The translations under genes were made by a program, and so were the position numbers. The notes below the pieces were generated by a model, which saw only the letters and a list, made by a program, of their open reading frames with translations, did not search any database and was not told where the DNA came from. This document shows, piece after piece, positions 9,851 to 18,754 of a stretch of DNA of 64,000 nt. The DNA is taken from assembly GCF_000820845.2 (NCBI RefSeq), contig NZ_CBXV010000001.1, positions 310,001-374,000 of the forward strand, in the 5' to 3' direction. Numbering within the stretch: the stretch's first letter is position 1; the number at the start of each line of letters is the position of its first letter. Origin of the DNA: Pyrinomonas methylaliphatogenes (GTDB lineage: Bacteria > Acidobacteriota > Blastocatellia > Pyrinomonadales > Pyrinomonadaceae).

Positions 9851-11593
9851 TCAACTCGCCGCCAACTCTTCTTCGAGCAACTGGCGTTCATAAAGCGCCG
9901 CGTATTCGCCTCCGCGAGCGAGCAGTTCATCATGAGTGCCCATCTCGATGATCTCGCCCTCATCGAGGACGTAGATCATGTCCGCGTCGCGAACGGTCGA
10001 GACGCGATGCGAGACGATGATGCTGGTCCGCTCGCGCATCACTTCGCGCAACCTCGTGAGTATCCTCTCCTCCGTGTAGGTGTCAACGGAAGAGAGCGCG
10101 TCATCGAGTATCAGAATCTTCGGTTGACGAATGATGGCGCGCGCGAGCGTCGTGCGCTGTTTCTGCCCCCCCGAAAGCGTGATGCCGCGTTCGCCAACGA
10201 GCGTATCAAACCCCGCCGGAAACTCGCGCACATCGTCACTCAATCCGGCGACTTCGGCGGCCCATTCGATCTCGGCGCGCGATGCTCCCGCGACGCCAAA
10301 GGCGATGTTCTCGGCTAGCGTTTCGCTGAACAGGAAAGGTTCCTGTGGCACGTAACCGATGCTCGCGCGAAGCTGGGCCAGAGGTCGCTCGCGCACATCT
10401 ACGCCGTCGACGAAGACCGTCCCGGGCGGCGGATCCAGAAGGCGTGGGATCAGATTGATGAGCGTCGATTTGCCGCTGCCGGTGCGCCCGACGAAAGCGA
10501 CCGTCTGCCCGGCTTCGATCGTCAGATTGATGTCGCGCAGAACCGGAGGCGCGTGTTCGTGATAGCGGAAAGTCAAATTGCGAAACTCTATTCGCCCGTT
10601 GATCGGCGGATGCGCGCGCGCGTGCGGGCTATCTGTGATGCTCGGTTGAATGGCGAAGATGGCGTTGATCCTTTTTAGACTCGCGGTGCCGCGTTGATAG
10701 AGGTTGACGACGTAGCCCATCGCGATGAGCGGCCAGATCAGGCGCGTCAGATAGAGGTTGAATTCAGTGAACTGACCGACGCTGATCTCGCCGCGCGCGG
10801 CCAGCGCCCCGCCATACCAGATGATGAGCATGAATCCTAGCCCAATCAGAAATTGAAGCAGCGGGCGCATGGCTGCGGAGATGCGCACAAGACTGAGATT
10901 GCGCTCGGCGTAGAGCCGGTTCAATCTGTTGAAAGCCTCGATTTCAGCCTCTTCCTGAGCGTAGGCGCGCACGACGCGCACGCCCGTGAAATTCTCTTGC
11001 GCGCGCGCGGAGATCTGCGCGAAGAAATCTTGAATCTTCTCGAACCGCAGGTGGATCTGCTGGCCCAGGTATTTGACCGTCAGCGAAACGAGCGGCATCG
11101 TGGTGAAGAGCAACAGGGTCAAACGCACGCTGATGCGTAACATCAACGGCAGAATCAGCAAGATGACGAAGAGCGTCTGCAACGAATACATGATGGCTGG
11201 GCCAGCCAGTTGACGCACGGCGGATAGATCGTTAGTCGCGCGCGCCATCAGGTCGCCGATGCGGTGCGAATGGAAGAAGGAGAGCGGCTGTCTCTGCAGG
11301 TGAGCGTAGAAGTCGCGCCGCAGGTCGTACTCGATATGGCGCGACATGCCGATGAGGATGAGTCGTTGCAGGAAAAGAAATATCCCGCTCACCGCGCTCA
11401 CGCCGAGGACCGTGAGCGCATAGCGCGTCAATTTAGCCCAGGTTACACCGGCGCTTAAGTCATCCACGGCGTGACCGACGATGAGCGGGACGAGCAAGCC
11501 GATGATGACGGAAGCGAAGACGCAAAACGTTCCGAAAATCAGAGACCGTCTATAAGGGCGAAAATATCGCGCGAATTTACGTAGATCGTCCAT
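9851..11593 (-). CDS. ABC exporter half-transporter with degenerate catalytic site
   Basis: A 580-residue half-transporter with six N-terminal membrane helices and an ATPase domain. Walker A is GRTGSGKST, the signature is intact LSGGQKQR, and Walker B is [16 protein letters not shown] with Asp replacing the catalytic Glu. This is the YheI/BmrC type of subunit. With the 7525-9354 protein it would form a heterodimer with one active and one inactive ATP site. First gene of a three-gene minus-strand operon; substrates of such pumps are drugs, lipids or peptides. Confidence 0.92.
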   Translation of the reverse strand: MDDLRKFARYFRPYRRSLIFGTFCVFASVIIGLLVPLIVGHAVDDLSAGVTWAKLTRYALTVLGVSAVSGIFLFLQRLILIGMSRHIEYDLRRDFYAHLQRQPLSFFHSHRIGDLMARATNDLSAVRQLAGPAIMYSLQTLFVILLILPLMLRISVRLTLLLFTTMPLVSLTVKYLGQQIHLRFEKIQDFFAQISARAQENFTGVRVVRAYAQEEAEIEAFNRLNRLYAERNLSLVRISAAMRPLLQFLIGLGFMLIIWYGGALAARGEISVGQFTEFNLYLTRLIWPLIAMGYVVNLYQRGTASLKRINAIFAIQPSITDSPHARAHPPINGRIEFRNLTFRYHEHAPPVLRDINLTIEAGQTVAFVGRTGSGKSTLINLIPRLLDPPPGTVFVDGVDVRERPLAQLRASIGYVPQEPFLFSETLAENIAFGVAGASRAEIEWAAEVAGLSDDVREFPAGFDTLVGERGITLSGGQKQRTTLARAIIRQPKILILDDALSSVDTYTEERILTRLREVMRERTSIIVSHRVSTVRDADMIYVLDEGEIIEMGTHDELLARGGEYAALYERQLLEEELAAS

Positions 11594-11746
11594 GGCCGAG
11601 TGATCGCCGCGAAATCTGATGCCCTTCTATGATGCGCCATCTTCGCGTTCAATTCAAAATGGGGGCGCCGCTCTCAGTCGAACGGCTGTTATGTGGACGG
11701 GCCTGAAGCCACTCATCCTGCGATTTCAAGTGGGTTGCAGAGAGCA

Positions 11747-13459
11747 TCAGGATGATTCAGCTTCACTCTCCGTTCGCTCGCCCTCTAAAGGCGCGGCGGG
11801 AGGTTGCAGATCGCTTTTGGGAAGTTGGGATTCGAGTTCAGCGAACGCTTCTGCGGTCGAACTGAAATCCTCATCCGGCGGCGTGCCGATTCGGTTGCGC
11901 CCCGCACGCTTGGCCGAGTAGAGAGCTTGATCGGCGATCTCGATCAACTTTTCGCGCGAGATCGTGTGGCGCGGGAAGGTCGCCACGCCGAATGAGGCCG
12001 TAATGCGCCCCACATCCGGGATCTCGATCCGCTCGATGCGTTTGCGGATCCGCTCGGCTACGGTCAACGCGCCTTGGGTATCGGCTTGCGGAAGGATAAG
12101 CGCAAACTCCTCGCCGCCTAGTCTCGCTGCCGTATCGACGCCGCGGAGTTCATCGCGTAGGACGTCGGCCAGAGTGCGCAGGACGCGATCTCCGACCTTG
12201 TGCCCGAAAGTGTCGTTGATGCGCTTGAAGTGGTCGATGTCGAGCATGACTAGCGATAACGGTTGTCGCATCCTCATCGCCAGATGGATGTCGCGATCCA
12301 GTTGCATCTCAAACGAGCGGCGATTGACGCAGCCGGTGAGCTCGTCTGTGAGCGCTTGCTTCTGCACCCGCTCGAACAACCGCGCGTGATTGACGGCGAC
12401 GGCAACCTGATCGGCGACCGTGCGCAGAAGAAGCAATTCGTTCTCCTGCCAGATGCGGCTCGGATCGTCGGATTGGACCATCAATGCCCCGATAACGCGC
12501 TCGCCATAGATCAATGGGACGACGGCGAAGGGATGGAAAGAGGGTTCGCTCGATAAACTCTCGTCCCGCCCATCGACGACGTAGTTTTGCAGATTGTTGG
12601 CAAAGCGCGCGCAATAGGCGCTCAAATCGCCATAGATCTCCACTTCATCGGCTTCAGCGCGGTCGCCGCCGCGGAAGTAGATTTTGGTTAAGGCCGCATT
12701 GTGATGCCCTTCTTCGACGCGCAATGCGCAGCAGCGGACGCTAAGCGCACGCCCGACCTCGTTGACGGTGGTCTGAAGGACGCTGTCAAGTTCAAGCGAG
12801 CTGCGAATCGCCGTCGCGATCCGGTTGATGGCGATCTCGCGCCCGGCCTGCTCTTGAAGCAGCCGCGCTAACTTGGTCGTAACCGCTACGGTCAACTGCA
12901 ACGAAGTCGCCTTCGGCATGCACGCGCGAACGGCACTGGAAAAGAGCGAGGCTTGGAACGGGCGCTCGGCCATGACCCGCGCCATCAAATACTCTAGGGC
13001 CGAATAGACGATGTCGGGCTCGAAGGTCCATATCACCTCATCGCCCGCATCCGCTTCGCTCGCCCTCCCGTTGCGCACCGAAGCCAACACGCCGGAGAAG
13101 CGCGAGTCGGCGATCACGACGAAACGTTCTTCCAGATCATCATGGGCTGTATGCTTGATCAGCATCGGTTCGCGGTCATAATCGCTCTCGCGTAGAGGTA
13201 GATGGTGAAAGGCGTCATCCGGATCGAGAAAGAAGAAGGCATAACGCGCCGCGCGCCCAATCGCCCGCGCGCGCATCAGCTCGCGCAAAGGCCGCTCCGG
13301 GGCGTAAGGCAGCCCTTCGACCACAAGGGCTGCCAGTTTGTTCTCTAAAACCACGTCCTCGAAGTAGCGATGAAGTTGAACGATCGTCTGTTCCGCGCAC
13401 TTGACGGGAGTCAGTTGGCGCGGATGCTGTGCGAGCAGGCTGTGGTAAAGCGATAACAT
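11747..13459 (-). CDS. diguanylate cyclase with GAF and N-terminal sensory domain
   Basis: A 570-residue protein making cyclic di-GMP from GTP. Residues 1 to about 190 may be a DICT-type sensory region (tentative). A GAF domain spans about 205-360. The GGDEF domain starts near 385 with LVMLDIDHFKRINDTFGHKVGD and carries the active-site motif GGEEF. RGVD lies exactly where the inhibitory I-site RxxD sits, so product feedback is expected. The tail of about 45 residues is disordered and acidic. There is no membrane segment, so the signal is cytoplasmic. It is monocistronic. Confidence 0.9.
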   Translation of the reverse strand: MLSLYHSLLAQHPRQLTPVKCAEQTIVQLHRYFEDVVLENKLAALVVEGLPYAPERPLRELMRARAIGRAARYAFFFLDPDDAFHHLPLRESDYDREPMLIKHTAHDDLEERFVVIADSRFSGVLASVRNGRASEADAGDEVIWTFEPDIVYSALEYLMARVMAERPFQASLFSSAVRACMPKATSLQLTVAVTTKLARLLQEQAGREIAINRIATAIRSSLELDSVLQTTVNEVGRALSVRCCALRVEEGHHNAALTKIYFRGGDRAEADEVEIYGDLSAYCARFANNLQNYVVDGRDESLSSEPSFHPFAVVPLIYGERVIGALMVQSDDPSRIWQENELLLLRTVADQVAVAVNHARLFERVQKQALTDELTGCVNRRSFEMQLDRDIHLAMRMRQPLSLVMLDIDHFKRINDTFGHKVGDRVLRTLADVLRDELRGVDTAARLGGEEFALILPQADTQGALTVAERIRKRIERIEIPDVGRITASFGVATFPRHTISREKLIEIADQALYSAKRAGRNRIGTPPDEDFSSTAEAFAELESQLPKSDLQPPAAPLEGERTESEAESS

Positions 13460-13560
13460 GTGGCGAAGAGCGACTCGAGCGTCCGAATTGCCAAGGGGGC
13501 GAGATCAACTAGGCAAAACAGATTTTTACACGGCTCCGACCTTCTTGTCCACTGTCCGGT

Positions 13561-13938
13561 TTAGAAGAGCGCGCCTTGGGTCTCATCTTCTTTCGCTTCC
13601 GGCGACCAGAGGTAGCGCGCCAAGTCGCAGCGGCCTCGCGCGTCGAAGATCACGCCTTCGGCTTCGAGCATGCGCTGTTGTTTATCTGGCGGCAACATGA
13701 TGCGGCTCGTCGAACAACCGCCTTGCGAATTGATGACGCGATGCCAGGGGACGGAGTCATCTGCTGAATGCATGACGAAGCCGACGGTGCGGGCCGAATA
13801 CTCTGGGCCGAGTAGTCTGGCGATTTGTCCGTAGGTCATCACGCGTCCAGGCGGTATGCGCCGCACGATCTCGAAGACGCGCTCGCGATAGTTGGGATCG
13901 TCGGCGCGTGTAGGATCAGCGTTTCGGTTGCGTTCCAT
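13561..13938 (-). CDS. alkyltransferase-like (ATL) DNA repair protein
   Basis: A 125-residue MGMT-fold protein. The active-site motif of methyltransferases (PCHRV) reads VPWHRVINSQGG, with Trp replacing the acceptor Cys. That substitution defines ATL proteins, which bind O6-alkylguanine and hand the lesion to nucleotide excision repair instead of repairing it. RVMTYGQIARLLG, the DNA-binding helix-turn-helix, is present. It lies 18 bases downstream of the next minus-strand gene, so the two are probably co-transcribed. Confidence 0.9.
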   Translation of the reverse strand: MERNRNADPTRADDPNYRERVFEIVRRIPPGRVMTYGQIARLLGPEYSARTVGFVMHSADDSVPWHRVINSQGGCSTSRIMLPPDKQQRMLEAEGVIFDARGRCDLARYLWSPEAKEDETQGALF

Positions 13939-13956
13939 GACCTTAGCCTTTCGGGA

Positions 13957-14610
13957 TCATTCCGATCGCGCCCTTTCGATCAGCACGGCGCGTGCTGGAG
14001 CGCCATCGCCTGCGCCTTCGGCAATGAGCAGCGGCAGGCACACCAGTTCGTAAATTCCGCCGGGGACCTCGCTCAGGTTCAAGCCTTCGACGATGACGAC
14101 CCCGTTGTTGAGCAGGATCTTGTGGGTGGGGAAATCGGTCGAGCCGTAACCTTCGATCGACAGGTAATCTATTCCAACCAGCAGCGTTCCTCGCTCGACG
14201 AGCGCGCGCGCGGCTTCCGGGGTTAAGTAGACGTAGTCTTCGCGGAATCGATCCGTTCCGTTCTTCCACCAAGAGGAGTTGCGCGTTCTGAAGAGTATGC
14301 GCCCATAGCGCGGCAGGTCCTGTTTTTCGAGGAAACTGACCTCGATCGCCCGCTCTTCTTCGGGCACTTCGACGACGACGGCTTCGCCGATCAGGGCTTC
14401 GAGCGGCAGATCTTCAGCTTTCATCCCATCGGAGATGAAGTGCGCCGGAGCGTCGACATGCGTTCCGGTGTGCGCGCCGAATCTGAGTTGCGAGACGTTG
14501 GCCACGTCGCCGCGCGCGAGCGCCATCCAGGTTTCGATGGAGATCGGCGGATCCCCCGGATAGACAGGGGTTCGCGATCTGATCGGGACGCTGATATCGT
14601 AAATGCGCAT
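13957..14610 (-). CDS. cyclase-family hydrolase (KynB-like)
   Basis: A 217-residue metal-dependent hydrolase of the cyclase/arylformamidase family. It has GAHTGTHVDAPAHF, the HxGTHxDxPxHF metal motif, and the N-terminal DISVPI.S.TPVYPGDP typical of KynB. KynB cleaves N-formylkynurenine, but many relatives act on other amides or lactones and no tryptophan-catabolic gene is nearby, so the substrate stays open. The ATG at 14610 is preferred over a TTG four codons earlier. Confidence 0.85.
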   Translation of the reverse strand: MRIYDISVPIRSRTPVYPGDPPISIETWMALARGDVANVSQLRFGAHTGTHVDAPAHFISDGMKAEDLPLEALIGEAVVVEVPEEERAIEVSFLEKQDLPRYGRILFRTRNSSWWKNGTDRFREDYVYLTPEAARALVERGTLLVGIDYLSIEGYGSTDFPTHKILLNNGVVIVEGLNLSEVPGGIYELVCLPLLIAEGAGDGAPARAVLIERARSE

Positions 14611-14714
14611 CTTGCGCGACAAATCTAGCCGCAGCGCTTCGGCCTTGTCAATGGGCCGTTTTCGATAGGTCGAAGCTTGCGCCGATCGTTCGGCTGGGTT
14701 AGCATCGGGGTGAG

Positions 14715-15551
14715 GTGTCGGAACAGGGGAGGGAAGCGAGGATCGTTTCAGGGCACCGGCGTTTGCGCATCGCCGCTTCGATCTATCTTAACTCAGCGCC
14801 GCTCATCTGGAGTTTCAGGCGAGGTTCTTTACGCGAGCGCGTCGAACTGTGGACCGATGCGGCTCCGGCGCGTTGCGCAGACATGCTGGCGCGCGGGCTG
14901 GTGGATGTGGCTTTGGTTCCGGTCATCGAATATCAGCGTTTGCCGGAAGCGCTTCTCATCCCCGGCGTTTGCGTCGGCGCGCGCGCGCGCGTGCGGAGCG
15001 TCGTCATCGTAACGCGCGGCATGGCGTTGGAAGAGGTCGAAAACGTTGCGCTCGATCTTTCTTCGCGCACTTCGGCTGCGCTGGTTCAGATCATCTTCCG
15101 GGAGTTCCTCGGGCGTAGGCCGCACTTCGTGCCCGCGAAGCCTGATCTTGAACTCATGTTGAGGGAGCATGATGCCGCTTTGCTGATCGGCGATCCGGCG
15201 ATGACTTTCGCGCGTGAGGGGAGGCGAGTGTATGACCTGGCGGAAGTTTGGCGCGCGCACACCGGTCTCGGTTTCGTTTTCGCGATGTGGATGACGCGCA
15301 TGGGGAGCGAAGTCGAAGTTGCGGATTTCGCCCGCGCGCGCGCGGAGGGGTTGGCGCGTGTCGAGGAGATCGTCGCCGAATATGCTGAAAAGCTGGCATT
15401 GCCCCCCGCCGAATTGCGCGAATACTTGTTGGAGAACATAAGCTTCATCCCGGATGGCGAGATGCGTGCGGGTCTCGAACTCTATTTTCAACTAGCGCAC
15501 AAGCACGGTTTGATCGATGCGCTGCGTCCGCTCGCGTTTGTCGGCGGTTGA
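14715..15551 (+). CDS. mqnA: chorismate dehydratase MqnA
   Basis: A 278-residue periplasmic-binding-protein-fold enzyme of the futalosine route to menaquinone. It dehydrates chorismate to 3-enolpyruvoylbenzoate. Family marks are RIAASIYLNSAPLIWSF, a central LVDVALVPVIEY and LLIGDPAM. GTG start with GGGGTGAG just upstream. mqnC follows 127 bases later on the same strand. The pair means this organism makes menaquinone by the futalosine pathway; mqnB and mqnD are not in the window. Confidence 0.93.
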   Translation: MSEQGREARIVSGHRRLRIAASIYLNSAPLIWSFRRGSLRERVELWTDAAPARCADMLARGLVDVALVPVIEYQRLPEALLIPGVCVGARARVRSVVIVTRGMALEEVENVALDLSSRTSAALVQIIFREFLGRRPHFVPAKPDLELMLREHDAALLIGDPAMTFAREGRRVYDLAEVWRAHTGLGFVFAMWMTRMGSEVEVADFARARAEGLARVEEIVAEYAEKLALPPAELREYLLENISFIPDGEMRAGLELYFQLAHKHGLIDALRPLAFVGG

Positions 15552-15678
15552 GTTTGGCGTTCTCATCGGTAGGCCTAACCTGCCGTATCGCTTGCGCGAA
15601 GCTCGCTTCGCGGGCGAAAATTTACGGGTTTCGCGCGGCCTTTCGCGGATTCCAATCAGCGGAGCGTTAGATTTGAAG

Positions 15679-16788
15679 ATGGTGAGCGCAGAGAAGGATA
15701 TTCAACCGATACTCGATCGCGCCCTCTCGGGCGAGCGTTTAACATCGGAGGATTGCGCCGCGTTGCTCGAATCTCACGATTTCGTGCGCATCGGCCTAGC
15801 CGCCGATGAGATTCGCCGACGTTGGCATCCCGACAACGTCGTCACGTACATCATCGACCGCAACATCAACTACACGAACGTGTGCAACGTCGTCTGCACG
15901 TTTTGCGCCTTCTATCGGCGGCCCGGCGCGAAGGACACCTATGTGCTGACGTTCGATGAGCTGTGCCGCAAAATAGACGAAACGCTCGCCGTCGGCGGGA
16001 CCGGGATCCTGATGCAGGGCGGGTTGCATCCGGACTTCGGCATCGAGTGGTATGAGGATCTATTGCGCAGACTTCATGAGCGCTATCCGACTTTGCAGCT
16101 TCATTGCTTCTCCCCGCCGGAGATCCACAACATACACTTGATCTCGAAGCTCTCTTATGAAGAGATCCTTTTCCGCTTGAAGGAGGCCGGATTGTACAGT
16201 TTACCTGGCGGCGGCGCGGAGATCCTGGATGATGAGGTCCGGCGTCGGGTCTCAACGAAATGCACGACCGAAGAGTGGCTCGCGGTGATGCGTGCCGCGC
16301 ACCGCGTCGGTTTACGTTCGACCGCGACGATGATGTTCGGCATCGGCGATCGCCTCGAACATCGCGTGCGCCACTTGCAGCGGATCCGCGATCTGCAGGA
16401 TGAGACGGGGGGATTTACGGCCTTCATCCCGTGGACTTTCCAGCGCGAGAACACGGCGCTCGGTCGGCGTATCAAAGAGGAGCCGACTGGGATCGACTAT
16501 TTGAAGATGCTCGCCGTCTCGCGCCTTTTCCTCGACAACATCGAGAACATACAGGTCTCTTGGTTGACTCAAGGGTTGCGTTTGGGCCAGGTGGCGCTGC
16601 GGTTCGGGGCGAACGATATGGGGTCGGTCATGATCGAGGAGAACGTCATCTCGGCAGCGGGGGCGCATTTCCGCGCCGACGAAGCGACGTTGCGGCGTCT
16701 TATCGAGAATGCTGGCTTCATCCCACAGCAGCGAGACATCCTCTACCGCCATGTCGATCGGCAGCCGGAGGCGACGGCCATCGCCTGA
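15679..16788 (+). CDS. mqnC: cyclic dehypoxanthine futalosine synthase MqnC
   Basis: A 369-residue radical SAM enzyme of the futalosine menaquinone pathway, cyclising dehypoxanthinyl futalosine. The cluster motif is CNVVCTFCAF (CxxxCxxC), preceded by DRNINYTNV and followed by the HPDFGIEWYEDLL segment seen in MqnC and MqnE. TLQLHCFSPPEI fits MqnC. The ATG at 15679 is chosen by alignment; a TTG two codons earlier has a better placed GGAG. Same strand as mqnA. Confidence 0.93.
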   Translation: MVSAEKDIQPILDRALSGERLTSEDCAALLESHDFVRIGLAADEIRRRWHPDNVVTYIIDRNINYTNVCNVVCTFCAFYRRPGAKDTYVLTFDELCRKIDETLAVGGTGILMQGGLHPDFGIEWYEDLLRRLHERYPTLQLHCFSPPEIHNIHLISKLSYEEILFRLKEAGLYSLPGGGAEILDDEVRRRVSTKCTTEEWLAVMRAAHRVGLRSTATMMFGIGDRLEHRVRHLQRIRDLQDETGGFTAFIPWTFQRENTALGRRIKEEPTGIDYLKMLAVSRLFLDNIENIQVSWLTQGLRLGQVALRFGANDMGSVMIEENVISAAGAHFRADEATLRRLIENAGFIPQQRDILYRHVDRQPEATAIA

Positions 16789-16859
16789 TCGAGTTGCATC
16801 TCGCCGCGCTCTCGTTCGGTTCGATTCAGTTCGAGCGGCGAGCGCGGAGCGGATCGGTT

Positions 16860-18749
16860 ATGCCGTCAAACGCGGAGGCACAACGCGCGGAAGGGAGCGG
16901 CGAGCGCGACGAGACGGCGAGGAGAGGCGGTAAACGGGTCCTTTATCGCCGTTTACGCGCGCTGCGGGGAGAGGGCGTGGTGCGCGCAGATTACGATCTC
17001 GCGCCTGCGCTCCCGCCGTTGCTGGTCGGATTCGCTCTGCTGCTCATTCTGGTCCTCGGCCTCGGCGTCCTCAGCGTTCGTCGTTTAGAGATCGTGGGGC
17101 GCACGACGCTCGACCTTGAACGCCAGCATGCCGCCAAGATAAGCCTCCTTCTGCGTCTGCGCACGGCTTTGACGGAACTGAACAATCAAGCGCGGGCGCG
17201 CGCCGAAGCGGAAGCGCGGCGCGAGCTGCGTCCGCCCTTCGATCTGCCGTTGCGCAACGCGCGCGGCGAAGTGCGCGATCTGCTCGACGCTTTCCAAAAG
17301 ACGGCCCTCTGGCAGACAGATCTGGGCCAGCAGCTTGGCCGTCAAGTCGCGGATTTCGTCGAAACGGCGGTTGACTCCGAGCGCTTTTCGCTCGAAGGCT
17401 TTGAGCGTTTCCGCGCGCTTGAGGCGACGCTCGATCAGATGTTGCGCGATCTCGGGCGCGAGCAGGATGAGATCTTGCGCACAAGCGAGGAACTGGAGCG
17501 TGAAGCGGCCAGTCGTATACGGCTGTTGACCTATCTTGCGGCGCTCACCGGCGCCTTTGTCGCCGCTGGGACGATCTGGGAGGTGCAGCGTCGGTTCCGA
17601 CAGGCGAAGCGGAGCCTACGCGAGGTGGAACGCCAGCGTCGCTTTAACCTGCAGATCCTTGAAGGGATGGTGAGCGCCGTCGCGGTCATCGATGCGCACG
17701 AGCGGATACGTAGCGCGAATGCCGCTTTCCTACGCCTCTTCCCGAAGGCCCAAATCGGCTCTTCGATCGATGAACCGCTGGCTCAACCCGAAGCGATGCG
17801 TATGCTCGAAAGAGCGGCGCGTGCCAATGCTGAACGCGCGACATATTGTGGGCGTTGGGTGATCCGATCGGGCGGAAGCGACGGTGAGGCGCGTACCTTC
17901 GATCTCTATGCTTCTCCGCTTGAGGTTGACGGCGAGCGCGCTTCCCTTGTGACTATGGTGGATGTGACGGAAGCGGCTCGGGCGGAAGCCGAATTGCGGC
18001 GTAAAGAGGCTCTGGCCGCGGTCGGGCAAGCGACGGCGCAAGTCGCGCACGAGATCAAGAATCCGCTCGGCAGCATCCGCTTGGGCGTGACCTTGTTGCG
18101 CGATATGACGACCGATGAGAGGGCCCTCTCGACCATCGAACTGCTCGAGCGCGGCATAGAACATCTGAACAAGATCACGCTCGATGTGACGCGGTATTCG
18201 CGGCATAAACCTCTCTCTCTCTCCGAAGTCGAGCTTCAAAACTTGCTCGAAGATAGCATCATGTTGGTGCGCGATCGCCTCGCCGAAAAACGCGCCCATA
18301 TCGAGCGACGTTATTCGGCTGAACCGATCCATGGATTGTGGGATGCCGATCAATTGCAAGAAGTCTTCGTCAATCTTTTGGTCAACGCGCTCGACGCGAG
18401 CGATGATGGCAAACCGATTGTGGTCGAAACGAGGCTTATCGAAAATAGCATCGCTGGCGGCCAGGCTGGGCGCGGGTGGGCCGTTATTTCGATCGAGGAC
18501 TTCGGCTGTGGCATGGACGCGGCGACGCGCGCGCGGATCTTCGAACCTTTCTTCACCACGAAAAAGCGCGGCACCGGATTGGGATTAGCCATCGTCAAAC
18601 GGATCGTCGAAGAGCACGGCGGGAAGCTCGAGGTCGAGAGCGAAGTTGGTAAGGGGACGCGTTTTACGATCAAATTGCCGCTCGTCGCGCCGGTCGAGAA
18701 TACGGCAGATCGGTGGGCCAGCGCGCCCGGCGGCGCCCCTTTGAAGTGA
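16860..18749 (+). CDS. membrane sensor histidine kinase with PAS domain
   Basis: A 629-residue kinase. A basic N-tail is followed by a membrane helix (PPLLVGFALLLILVLGLGV), a periplasmic region of about 130 residues rich in coiled coil, and a second helix (LLTYLAALTGAFVAAGTIW). Then come a PAS domain (GMVSAVAVIDAHERI), the phospho-acceptor box AQVAHEIKNPLGS, N box LLVNALDASDDG, G1 DFGCGMD and FFTTKKRGTGLGL. It is of the NtrB/AtoS type that usually serves sigma-54 regulators. No response regulator is adjacent, so it is an orphan here. It starts 71 bases after mqnC. Confidence 0.88.
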   Translation: MPSNAEAQRAEGSGERDETARRGGKRVLYRRLRALRGEGVVRADYDLAPALPPLLVGFALLLILVLGLGVLSVRRLEIVGRTTLDLERQHAAKISLLLRLRTALTELNNQARARAEAEARRELRPPFDLPLRNARGEVRDLLDAFQKTALWQTDLGQQLGRQVADFVETAVDSERFSLEGFERFRALEATLDQMLRDLGREQDEILRTSEELEREAASRIRLLTYLAALTGAFVAAGTIWEVQRRFRQAKRSLREVERQRRFNLQILEGMVSAVAVIDAHERIRSANAAFLRLFPKAQIGSSIDEPLAQPEAMRMLERAARANAERATYCGRWVIRSGGSDGEARTFDLYASPLEVDGERASLVTMVDVTEAARAEAELRRKEALAAVGQATAQVAHEIKNPLGSIRLGVTLLRDMTTDERALSTIELLERGIEHLNKITLDVTRYSRHKPLSLSEVELQNLLEDSIMLVRDRLAEKRAHIERRYSAEPIHGLWDADQLQEVFVNLLVNALDASDDGKPIVVETRLIENSIAGGQAGRGWAVISIEDFGCGMDAATRARIFEPFFTTKKRGTGLGLAIVKRIVEEHGGKLEVESEVGKGTRFTIKLPLVAPVENTADRWASAPGGAPLK

Positions 18750-18754
18750 CGGCA

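Noticed and set aside
14981-15001. Alternating GC tract that could form Z-DNA
   Set aside because: Such tracts occur throughout the coding regions and follow from Ala/Arg codons in this genome.
18507-18525. GG-N10-GC match inside the orphan histidine kinase gene
   Set aside because: It lacks the TTGC of the -12 element and lies inside a conserved coding motif.
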